DNA from: Cyanobium sp. Cruz-8D1
GTDB lineage: Bacteria > Cyanobacteriota > Cyanobacteriia > PCC-6307 > Cyanobiaceae
Direction: 5' to 3'
DNA: 64,000 nucleotides
NCBI RefSeq assembly: GCF_024345975.1
Contig: NZ_JAGQCD010000011.1
Coordinates: 1-64,000, forward strand
The notes under the pieces were generated by a model. It searched no databases. It saw only the letters and a list, made by a program, of their open reading frames with translations, and had not been told where the DNA came from. Positions 28,039 through 35,516 of the stretch are shown in pieces (the stretch's first letter is position 1; each line of letters starts with the position of its first letter). Made by a program: the position numbers and the translations under genes.

Positions 28039-30333
28039 GTGGAATCTGGGGCCCCCGATGCTGCACCCCGTCCAGAGCCCGGCCTCCCCGGCCAGGGCGG
28101 CGGCTGGCCCCTGATCGAGGGCTGGGCCCGCGCCACCCTGACCCCCCAGGGCCCCAAGCTCTGGCAGACCCTCAACCACCGCAGCGCCTGCCTCTCCTGC
28201 GCCTGGGGCACCGGCGGGCAGCACGGCGGTTTCCGTGACGAGCTGGGGGAGCCGCTGCAGCGCTGCCTCAAGAGCGTCGAGGCGATCATGGCCGAGCTGC
28301 AGCCGGCCGTACCCGACGGCGTCTTCGCCAGCCGCAGCCTCGCCGAGCTGCAGGCCCTGAGCTCGATGCAGGCCGACCGCCTCGGCCGCCTCAGCCATCC
28401 CCTGCTGCTGCGGGAGGGCCGCAGCCACTACGAGCGCATCGGCTGGGACGACGTGTTCGCCATCGCCGCGGCCGCCTTCCGGCGCCCGCCGGAGCGGGTG
28501 GCCTCCTACAGCTCGGGGCGCTCCTCCAACGAGGCGGCCTACCTGCTGCAGCTGCTGCTGCGGGCCATGGGCTCCAACAACCTGGCCGACTGCTCCGACC
28601 TCTGCCACGCCCCCTCCACCGTGGGGCTCAATGCCGTCTTCGGCTCCGGCACCTCGATGGTGAGCCTGGAGAGCCTGCAGCAGGCGGATTGTGTGGTGCT
28701 GGTGGGCTCCAACGCCCCGGCCAACCACCCACGGCTGATGAACGAGCTGATCAAGCTGCGCCAGCGGGGCGGCTCGGTGGTCGTCATCAACCCGGTGATC
28801 GAGGTGGGGCTGCTGAAGTTCGGCTCGCCGGCCTTCCCGGTCTCGTCGCTGCGGGGGGGCGCGGACATCGCTTCGCTGTTCCTGCAGCCCGTGCCGGGCA
28901 GCGACACGGCCGTGTTCCTGGGGCTGCAGAAGGCCCTGCTGGAGGCCGGCGCCGTCAAGCGCGACTTCCTGGCCGCCCATACCGAGGGCTGGGAGGCGCT
29001 GCTGGAGCAGCTGGAGGCCACCCCCTGGGAGGCGATCACCGCCAGCTGCGGCCTCAGCCGCCGGGAGCTGGAGCACGCCGCCGCCGTGGTCGCCGCGGCC
29101 CGGGGCGTGGTGTTCGCCTGGGCGATGGGCATCACCCACCACGCCAACGGCATCGACAACGTGCAGGCGATCGCCAACACTGCCCTGCTCAGCGGCAACG
29201 TCGGCCGGCCCGGCGCCGGCACCATGCCGATCCGGGGCCACTCCAACGTGCAGGGCTTCGGCTCGATGGGGGTCAGCGTCAAGCTGCGGGCGGAGATGCA
29301 GCAGGCCCTGGAGCAGCTGCTGGGGCGGCCCCTGAGCCGGGTGCCCGGCTACGACACCCGCGCCCTGATCGAGGCCGCCGCTGCCGGCCGGGTCGACACC
29401 CTGCTCTGCCTGGGGGGCAACCTCTGGGGCGCCAACCCCGACAGCGGCGAGGCGAAGCGGGCCCTGGGCCGCATCGACACGATCCTGTACCTGGCCACCA
29501 AGCCCAACCAGGGCCATTTCCACGGCCTGGCGGCCCGCCAGACCCTGGTGCTGCCGGTGTTCAACCGCTTCGAGACGCCGCACCGCACCACCACCGAATC
29601 GGGCAACAACTACGTGCGCCTCAACGAGCCGGGCTCCACCCACCTGGGCGGCGCCGACCTGATCAGCGAGGTGGCGTTCCTGGCCGAGCTGGCCCGGCGC
29701 CGGATGGGCAGCGATCCGATCGACTGGGGGCGGCTGCAGGATCCGTCCTACGTGCGGGACCTGATCGGCCGCACCGTGCCCGGCTACGGCCCGATCGCCC
29801 GCATCGATGCCACCCGGCAGGAGTTCAGCGTCGAGGGACGTCTGTTCGACAGCCCAACCTTCCCCACCCCCAGCGGCCGGGCCCGGGTGGCGCCCACCCC
29901 CCTGCCCGAACTCACGCTGCCGGAGGCGGAGCACTTCGGCGGCCTCGGGCCCGGGGAAACCGGCCTGGTGCTGGCCCTGATCACGGCCCGCAGCTATGGC
30001 CAGCACAACACCGTCGTCTACAAGGCCGGCGACAGCTACCGGGGCATGCCCCACCGCCACACGATCCTGATGAACCGCGCCGACCTGCGCCGCTGCGGCC
30101 TGGCGGCCCACCAGCGGGTGACGGTGCAGGGGGAGGCGGGCGCCCTTGAGGGGGTGGAGATCATCCCCGGCGAGATCCGCGAGGGCGCGGCGCTGATGTT
30201 CTACCCGGAGGTGAACGTGATCATGAAGGCCGTGGTCGACCCCCGCTGCGGCACCCCCGCCTTCAAGCGGGTGCCGGTGCTGGTGAAGGGGCCAGTGGCT
30301 CCAGCGCCCGGAGCCGCTCAGCCCCCCAAGTAG
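28039..30333 (+). CDS. FdhF/YdeP-family molybdopterin oxidoreductase
   Basis: 764 residues of the molybdopterin oxidoreductase fold. N-terminal RSACLSCAWGTGGQHGGF (about residue 50) corresponds to the CxxCAW region of YdeP, not to the four-Cys iron-sulphur motif of nitrate reductase NarB. Further marks: ASYSSGRSSNEAAYLLQLL, NNLADCSDLCHAPSTVGL, INPVIEVGLLKFGSP, LLSGNVGRPGAGTMPIRGH, SNVQGFGSMG and C-terminal ARSYGQHNTVVYKAGDSYRG with NRADLRRCGLAAHQRVTVQG. YdeP-type enzymes are tied to acid resistance in enterics but lack a proven substrate. Its end overlaps moaA by 16 bases on the other strand; moaA and mobA make the cofactor it would need. Confidence 0.88.
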   Translation: MESGAPDAAPRPEPGLPGQGGGWPLIEGWARATLTPQGPKLWQTLNHRSACLSCAWGTGGQHGGFRDELGEPLQRCLKSVEAIMAELQPAVPDGVFASRSLAELQALSSMQADRLGRLSHPLLLREGRSHYERIGWDDVFAIAAAAFRRPPERVASYSSGRSSNEAAYLLQLLLRAMGSNNLADCSDLCHAPSTVGLNAVFGSGTSMVSLESLQQADCVVLVGSNAPANHPRLMNELIKLRQRGGSVVVINPVIEVGLLKFGSPAFPVSSLRGGADIASLFLQPVPGSDTAVFLGLQKALLEAGAVKRDFLAAHTEGWEALLEQLEATPWEAITASCGLSRRELEHAAAVVAAARGVVFAWAMGITHHANGIDNVQAIANTALLSGNVGRPGAGTMPIRGHSNVQGFGSMGVSVKLRAEMQQALEQLLGRPLSRVPGYDTRALIEAAAAGRVDTLLCLGGNLWGANPDSGEAKRALGRIDTILYLATKPNQGHFHGLAARQTLVLPVFNRFETPHRTTTESGNNYVRLNEPGSTHLGGADLISEVAFLAELARRRMGSDPIDWGRLQDPSYVRDLIGRTVPGYGPIARIDATRQEFSVEGRLFDSPTFPTPSGRARVAPTPLPELTLPEAEHFGGLGPGETGLVLALITARSYGQHNTVVYKAGDSYRGMPHRHTILMNRADLRRCGLAAHQRVTVQGEAGALEGVEIIPGEIREGAALMFYPEVNVIMKAVVDPRCGTPAFKRVPVLVKGPVAPAPGAAQPPK

Positions 30334-31370
30334 GCCATCTCGGGCGGTGCCGGGCGGTGCTCGGCCGCTTCCTGCCGCTCCTCGCTCCAGCGATCACGGC
30401 GGGCGTGCCACAGACCCGCCAGCGCCTCGTGCAGCAGGCCCGGCTCGGGCCGGGGCCGCAGCCAGGGCTTCAGGTCGGTGCCGTTGGCGGCGAACAGGCA
30501 GCTGTAGGCCACCCCATCGGCGGTGATCCGCAGCCGGTTGCAGTCGCCGCAGAAGGGCGCCGTGATCGAAGCCACCACCGCCAGGTGCAGCCCGTCCCGG
30601 TCGCGGTAGCGCCAGCGGCTGGCGGTGCCATGGGGGGAGCGGCCCACCGGCTCCAACGGCCAGGCCGCCCCGATGCGGGCCACCATCTCGGCGGCCGGCA
30701 GCACCTGCTCCGGCAGCCAGCCGTTGCGGTTGCCCACGTCCATGAATTCGATCAGGCGCAGCTCCAGCCCCTGCTGCCGGGCCAGCTCCGCGAGGGGCAG
30801 CAGCTGGTCGGCATTGCCTGAGCGGGTGATCACCGCATTCAGCTTCAGCTCACCACGGGCCGGATCGAAGCCGGCCTCTCTGGCGTGGCGAATCGCCGCC
30901 AGCACCTTTTCCAGCACCGCACCACCGGCGGCCGCACCCGCCAAGCCAGCCATGCGGGCCACGCTGGCCCCATCGGTGCCATCGAGGCTGAGGGTGATCC
31001 GGTCGAGGCCCGCCGCCTTCAGCTGCCGGGCCCGATCGGCACTGAGCAGCACCCCGTTGCTGGTGAGGGCGAGCTCCCGCAGGGCACCGCGGGGATCGTT
31101 GGGGTCCCGCCGCCGCAGTGGCTGCAGGGCGGCGATCAGCGCCTCCAGCTGCCGGTGCAGCAGGGGTTCGCCGCCGGTGAGGCGCAGGGTGTGCACCCCC
31201 AGGCCCACGCTGGTCTCCACCAGGGCCAGCCGTTCCGGCAGGGTCAGCAGGTCGGGCGGGTCCTCGAGATCGGGGCAGCAGTAGGGGCAGGCCAGGTTGC
31301 AGCGGGCCGTGAGCGACAGCCGCAGCACCCCCAGGGGCCGGCCATGCAGATCCAGGGGACGCTCCGCCAT
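30318..31370 (-). CDS. moaA: GTP 3',8-cyclase MoaA
   Basis: 350 residues. Radical-SAM cysteines CNLACPYC (about residues 23-30) and the second C-terminal cluster in FCGDCNRLRITADGVAYSC (about 268-287), as required for the family; also LRLTGGEPLLHRQLEALI and LRLIEFMDVGNRNGW. First step of molybdenum cofactor synthesis, converting GTP to the cyclic precursor with MoaC. ATG 31370 chosen; the frame upstream is antisense/overlap of mobA. Ten bases after mobA in a mobA-first operon with narM. Confidence 0.95.
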   Translation of the reverse strand: MAERPLDLHGRPLGVLRLSLTARCNLACPYCCPDLEDPPDLLTLPERLALVETSVGLGVHTLRLTGGEPLLHRQLEALIAALQPLRRRDPNDPRGALRELALTSNGVLLSADRARQLKAAGLDRITLSLDGTDGASVARMAGLAGAAAGGAVLEKVLAAIRHAREAGFDPARGELKLNAVITRSGNADQLLPLAELARQQGLELRLIEFMDVGNRNGWLPEQVLPAAEMVARIGAAWPLEPVGRSPHGTASRWRYRDRDGLHLAVVASITAPFCGDCNRLRITADGVAYSCLFAANGTDLKPWLRPRPEPGLLHEALAGLWHARRDRWSEERQEAAEHRPAPPEMAYLGG

Positions 31371-31380
31371 GGCAGGAAAG

Positions 31381-31983
31381 CTAGGGCCACAGGCCGGTGG
31401 CGTCGTCGGGTCGGTTGGCATTGCGCAGGCCCGCCGGCGGCAGCGGCACCGCCACCACCGCTTCCCCGGCCAGCCAATCCTGGAGCCGCCGGCCGCCGGC
31501 CACCGTGAAGGCACGCAGCCCCTGGCGGCGGCTGGCGTGGGCGGGATAGACCCCCAGCAGCGGCTGCAGCCGCTGGCCGTCATGGGCCAGGTGGATGGCC
31601 ACTGGGCCCGTCGGGATCATGGCGGCAGCGACCAGCGCCTTGAGGGCGGCCGTCTGCAGCCAGGGCATGTCCACAGCGCAGAGCAGCAGGTGCTGGTCCC
31701 GGTGGTGCTGCATCAACCGGTCGAGAGCCAGCAGCGGCCCTTGCCGCGGTGGCGGCTCCTCCAGGACGGTGATCGCCTCGCCCAGCCCGTCCCGCAGGGG
31801 CTGGGCGAGGGCCAGGTGGGCCCGGTGGTGGCTGACCAGGGTGATCGGCAGCGGCAACGCCGCCAGCTGGGCCAGGCTGAATTCCAGCCAGGTGCCACCG
31901 GCGGGATGGGGCAGCAGGGCCTTGTCCGTGCCCATGCGGCGGCTGGCACCGCCGCTGAGCAGGCAGGCCCGCAGGCCGCTCAT
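31381..31983 (-). CDS. mobA: Molybdenum cofactor guanylyltransferase MobA
   Basis: 200 residues of the nucleotidyltransferase fold. Signature LLSGGASRRMGTDKALLPH (residues 8-26) binds GTP, followed by ITVLEEPPPRQGPLLALD and LLLCAVDMPWLQTAALKAL (the DMP metal-site motif) and LQPLLGVYPAHASRRQG. It attaches GMP to molybdopterin, giving the bis-MGD form used by nitrate reductase and YdeP-type enzymes. The ATG at 31983 overlaps the narM stop by four bases. Length agrees with the family. Confidence 0.93.
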   Translation of the reverse strand: MSGLRACLLSGGASRRMGTDKALLPHPAGGTWLEFSLAQLAALPLPITLVSHHRAHLALAQPLRDGLGEAITVLEEPPPRQGPLLALDRLMQHHRDQHLLLCAVDMPWLQTAALKALVAAAMIPTGPVAIHLAHDGQRLQPLLGVYPAHASRRQGLRAFTVAGGRRLQDWLAGEAVVAVPLPPAGLRNANRPDDATGLWP

Positions 31984-32441
31984 ACCAGCAGGCCGAATTC
32001 GGCGAGAGCCCGGGGCAGGTTGCGGTGCTCGTGCCCCGGATGGCTGAGCTTCACCAGGGCAAAGCGCTGCAGCTCGTCGAGCCCCCCCCAGGCGTTGGCA
32101 GGCAGGCTCAGCCCCAGCTGCTGGCAGGAGGCGAGCAGCACCTCGGGGGGAGCGTCTCCCTGCTGCCACGGGGCGCCGCAGGCGGGCTCCAGCCGGCCGG
32201 CAGCACCGGTGGCCGTGCCGGCCGTGCGCTGGCCGAGCCAGTGGTCCAGCTCCGCCAGGGCGCCGGGGTCATCCAGCCAGGCCAGCAGCCGCTGCCGCTC
32301 CTGATCGCTGAAGTCGCCCCAGTGGCTCAGCTTCAGCTTGACGCCGACCAGATCCAGCTTGCGCCGAACGGCCATGGGAATGCAGCGCAGGTCGCCGACG
32401 AAGTCGGCCTCGAAGCCGAAACAATGGTCGTGGCGGCCCAT
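31980..32441 (-). CDS. narM: Nitrate reductase associated protein NarM
   Basis: 153 residues. The start block CFGFEADFVGDLRCIPMAVR followed by RKLDLVGVKLKLSHWGDFSD and the end block GLDELQRFALVKLSHPGH define the cyanobacterial nitrate-reductase-associated family, which is needed for active ferredoxin nitrate reductase NarB. ATG 32441 chosen because it immediately precedes the conserved block; ATG 32483 is also open. It heads a narM-mobA-moaA operon with a four-base overlap to mobA. The reductase gene itself is not in the window. Confidence 0.9.
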   Translation of the reverse strand: MGRHDHCFGFEADFVGDLRCIPMAVRRKLDLVGVKLKLSHWGDFSDQERQRLLAWLDDPGALAELDHWLGQRTAGTATGAAGRLEPACGAPWQQGDAPPEVLLASCQQLGLSLPANAWGGLDELQRFALVKLSHPGHEHRNLPRALAEFGLLV

Positions 32442-32512
32442 GGGCGCGGCGCGCAGGAGAATCACCCTAGGCACCACCACCACTGGAACTGGCCCAAAGC
32501 CCGGGGGCTTTC

Positions 32513-32526
32513 GTAGCCGATCTCAC
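32513..32526. promoter_or_regulatory. Possible NtcA-like half-conserved site (GTA-N8-CAC)
   Basis: GTAGCCGATCTCAC lies between divergent narM and the cupin gene; NtcA recognises GTA-N8-TAC. A TAGGTT element is 19 bases downstream on plus (32546-32551), a shorter spacing than the usual 21-24, so support is weak. A hairpin AAAGCCC/GGGCTTT is at 32496-32511. Confidence 0.25.
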
Positions 32527-32591
32527 CGTGGGACCCCGCCAGGATTAGGTTCACTGAAGAGAACGCAGAGGCTTCTGACGAAGTCGCTCCC

Positions 32592-33149
32592 ATGACCGCC
32601 ACCGTCCCGTCGAGAGACGAGCTGCAGGATCGCCGGCCCACCGGGGCTGGCCAAGGACCCCGTCCGGCTCCGATGTTCGAGCTGATTCCCTACGAGAAGT
32701 TCCGCGACACCCCATCGGTGCGCTTCTTCGACATCACCGTGCCCACCTCGAACAAGCGGGATCTGGTGGTCCATTCGGGTCCGGCGATCAGCCCGCCGGA
32801 CTGCAAGGAGTCCGGCAGCTGGCAGTTCTATCTCCATCCCCATCAGGAGGACAATCTCCTGGCCATGCACGGCGGCCGCACCTTCTTCCTGGTCAATCTG
32901 GGCTGGAATTACCCGTATCACATCGTTCGCCTCGATTGCGGCGGCGACATCCTGCGCATTCCCCCCGGCACGTTCCACCGGTCCGTCTCCGATCCCGATG
33001 GCTCTTTGGTGCTCAACCAGGCCGTGCGCGAGGAGGGCGCCAGCGTGGTGCGCGAATTCCGCGTCTACAACAGCCACCGCATCCCACGGCTGTTCGCGGT
33101 GACCTCCAAGACCGCCCCCCTGCCCAAGCTCCACGGGGTGAGCTGGTAA
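32592..33149 (+). CDS. Cupin-fold protein, function unknown
   Basis: 185 residues. A cupin barrel is indicated by the metal-site pattern FYLHPHQEDNLLAMHGGRTF (first motif with two His and Glu) and GDILRIPPGTFHRSVSDPDG (second motif with His). Other conserved-looking phrases are RFFDITVPTSNKRDLVVHSG and NSHRIPRLFAVTS. No enzyme family can be named. It is divergent from narM, and convergent with the EAL gene with a nine-base gap. Initiator ATG 32592; Met-28 is possible because the first 25 residues are polar and non-conserved in look. Confidence 0.75.
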   Translation: MTATVPSRDELQDRRPTGAGQGPRPAPMFELIPYEKFRDTPSVRFFDITVPTSNKRDLVVHSGPAISPPDCKESGSWQFYLHPHQEDNLLAMHGGRTFFLVNLGWNYPYHIVRLDCGGDILRIPPGTFHRSVSDPDGSLVLNQAVREEGASVVREFRVYNSHRIPRLFAVTSKTAPLPKLHGVSW

Positions 33150-33158
33150 CCGCAGGCT

Positions 33159-35294
33159 TCAGGCTGCGGCGACGCCCTGCAGCAGGGAGCCGAAGGCGTC
33201 GGTGTCCATGGGCCTGCCCAGCAGGTGCCCCTGGAACTGGTCGCAGCCGAGGTTCTGCAGCATCTGCAGCTGCTCGCGGGTTTCCACCCCTTCGGCCAGG
33301 GTCATCAGGCCGAGTTCCTTCGCCATCACGATCGTGGCTTTGACGATGGCAAGGTCGGCATCGTCATGACCGAGGCGGTCGACGAAGAAACGGTCGATCT
33401 TGAGTTTGTCGAGGGGCAGGGAGTGGAGCATGGCCAGGGAGGAATACCCCGTGCCGAAGTCGTCGATGGCGAGGCTGAAGCCGCTGTTGGCCAGCTGCCG
33501 CAGTTGCTCGCTGGCACGGGCGGGATCGTTCAGCAGGGCCGTTTCGGTGATCTCCAGTTCGAGATTCTCCGGGACGAGGTCGTAGCGCTTCAGGGCACCG
33601 GCCAGCAGCTCGGCAAGGGAGGGATGCTCCGCTCCCAGCTGCAGGGCGGAGATGTTGATCGCCAGCTTCCCCAGCCGCAGCCCCTGGCTGTGCCAGGCGT
33701 GCAGTTGCCGGCAGGCCTCCTCGATCACCCAGAGGCCGATGCTGTGGATCTGGCCGGTCCTCTCCGCCAGCGGGATGAACACGTTCGGGGACACCATCCG
33801 GCCGTTCTGATCACGCCAGCGCAGCAGGGCCTCGGCCCCGGCGATCCGGCGGCCACCCCGATCGATCTGGGGCTGGTAGACGAGCTGCAGCTGCTCCCGA
33901 TCGATCGCCCGGCCCAGGCTCAGCTCCAGCTCGAGGCGCTCCCGCAGCTGCAGGCTGATCTCCGGGGAGTAAACGCGCAGTTGGTTCTTGCCGTGCTGTT
34001 TAGCCTCCATCAAGGCGGTGTTGGCGCAGCGCAGCAGGGTGTCGGGGTCCTGGCCGTGATCAGGGGCCAGGGCCACCCCCAGCGAAGCACTGGGCTGGAC
34101 CGCCAGGCCGGTGCCCATCCCGGGGGTGTTGCCAAGGGTGCGGCGGATCTCCTCCGCCCACTGCAGGGCCTGACCCCGGTCCGCCAGGGCCATCGGTCGC
34201 AACAGGATGAATTCATCACTGCCGACCCTCGCCAGCCAGTCGTCCTGCCGCATCAGGTGACGCAGACAGGTGCCGCTGGCCTGGAGCACCTGGTTGCCGA
34301 TCTCGTGGCCCAGGCTGTTGTTGATCGACTGGAAATTGTCGAGGTCGAGATTGATCAGGGCGATGCTGTGCTCCTTGCCAGCGGTGCGCAGCAGGCGGGC
34401 CAGCTGGCGGATGGTGGCGGCCTTGTTGGGCAGCCGGGTGAGGGGATCGACGAAGGCGATGCGCTCCAGCCGCTGCTGAATCTCGTGCTGTTCGCTGATG
34501 TCCTGAACCGTGCCCACCGTGGAGAGCGGTTGCCCGTTCTCGTCCAGGGTGGTCCGCCCCCGCTCCAGCACCACCTTGATCAGGCCATCGCCGAGCAGCA
34601 GGCGGTGCTCGATCCGGTAGGGCCGGCCCGAGCAGAGGGAGTCCTGGAAGGTGGCCTCCACCAGGAAACGATCCTCCGGATGCACCCTGCTGAGGAACAC
34701 CTCATAGGACGGAACCGTCTGCCCCGGGGTGGTGTTGAAGATGCTGTAGACCTCGTTCGACCAGAGCAGTTCTCCGCTGCGATGGTGCAACTCCCAGCTG
34801 CCCACATGGGTGAGTCGCTCGGCTTCCTGCAGCAGTGAGCCGAGCCGGGAGCTCTCCCGCAGGGCCGTGTCCAGGTCGGTGCGGTCGCGGTGGCTGACAA
34901 GGGCCACCAAGCGACCACGCAACTCCAGCACCTGGTAGCTCACGGACACATCCCGGCAGGCGCCGGAACGGGCCCGGAGGCGCGTGGCGAAGCCGCCCCT
35001 GGGCTGCTGTCGCATCAGCCGCAGTTGATCCGCCACCAGATCGGACACCTGGTCGCCATCCGCCTGAATCGCCGCTGGATTCAATGTGAGGAAGTGGTCC
35101 CGGTCGTAGCCGAGCCGTTCGTGGGCAGAACGGTTGCAATCGATGTGACGGCCACTGGCAAGATCCAGGACGACAAGATCATCACTGCCAAGGTCAGCGG
35201 CAAAACGCAGGGCGTCGCCGACGCTGTCGACGCAAGGAATCAGCCCCTGTTCTGACGGGGTGCTGAACCAGGGCGATGGCACGGAGGCTTCCAT
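33159..35294 (-). CDS. PAS-GGDEF-EAL cyclic-di-GMP phosphodiesterase
   Basis: 711 residues: N-terminal sensor region with two PAS-like units (SDDLVVLDLASGRHIDCNRS about 38-57; VGSWELHHRSGELLWSNEVY about 170-190, with PAC-type VLERGRTTLDENGQPLSTVG), then GGDEF (FVDPLTRLPNKAATIRQL about 290; signature reads VGSDEF, a degenerate form) and EAL (AGAEALLRW; AINISALQLG; LELEITETALL; IDDFGTGYSSLAML; KLKIDRFFVD; TLAEGVET; CDQFQGHLLGRP). All EAL catalytic residues appear present, so it should hydrolyse cyclic-di-GMP, with the GGDEF acting as a regulatory domain at most. No membrane helix. Signal sensed is unknown. Confidence 0.92.
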   Translation of the reverse strand: MEASVPSPWFSTPSEQGLIPCVDSVGDALRFAADLGSDDLVVLDLASGRHIDCNRSAHERLGYDRDHFLTLNPAAIQADGDQVSDLVADQLRLMRQQPRGGFATRLRARSGACRDVSVSYQVLELRGRLVALVSHRDRTDLDTALRESSRLGSLLQEAERLTHVGSWELHHRSGELLWSNEVYSIFNTTPGQTVPSYEVFLSRVHPEDRFLVEATFQDSLCSGRPYRIEHRLLLGDGLIKVVLERGRTTLDENGQPLSTVGTVQDISEQHEIQQRLERIAFVDPLTRLPNKAATIRQLARLLRTAGKEHSIALINLDLDNFQSINNSLGHEIGNQVLQASGTCLRHLMRQDDWLARVGSDEFILLRPMALADRGQALQWAEEIRRTLGNTPGMGTGLAVQPSASLGVALAPDHGQDPDTLLRCANTALMEAKQHGKNQLRVYSPEISLQLRERLELELSLGRAIDREQLQLVYQPQIDRGGRRIAGAEALLRWRDQNGRMVSPNVFIPLAERTGQIHSIGLWVIEEACRQLHAWHSQGLRLGKLAINISALQLGAEHPSLAELLAGALKRYDLVPENLELEITETALLNDPARASEQLRQLANSGFSLAIDDFGTGYSSLAMLHSLPLDKLKIDRFFVDRLGHDDADLAIVKATIVMAKELGLMTLAEGVETREQLQMLQNLGCDQFQGHLLGRPMDTDAFGSLLQGVAAA

Positions 35295-35338
35295 TCAGCA
35301 GGGATGTTAGGCATCGTTTTTCGGTGCCGATCAGAATA

Positions 35339-35359
35339 GGGAAGGAAAATCTCCTTCCC
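35339..35359. repeat. Hairpin in the gap before the EAL gene
   Basis: GGGAAGGA and TCCTTCCC pair around AAATC (8-bp perfect stem). It lies in the 222-base gap 35295-35516 between DUF2126 and the EAL gene, both minus. No T-run follows on either strand, so it is not a standard terminator. No gene is seen in this gap. Confidence 0.6.
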
Positions 35360-35516
35360 CCCTGAATCCATTCACTCCAACTGCAGCGCTCCTGAAGATT
35401 GGACTGAAAATGTGACCCCTGTGTGCCAGAAAAGTGAAAGAAGGAGAAGAATTAGAAATTGCTGATCGCCTGCCCCGGCAGTCGTTTTGGCACTTTTGCG
35501 CTCCTCGCCCACCCGT

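Noticed and set aside
28039-30333. YdeP-type gene as nitrate reductase NarB
   Set aside because: The N-terminus lacks the CxxCxxxC-type iron-sulphur motif of NarB and shows the CxxCAW pattern of YdeP.
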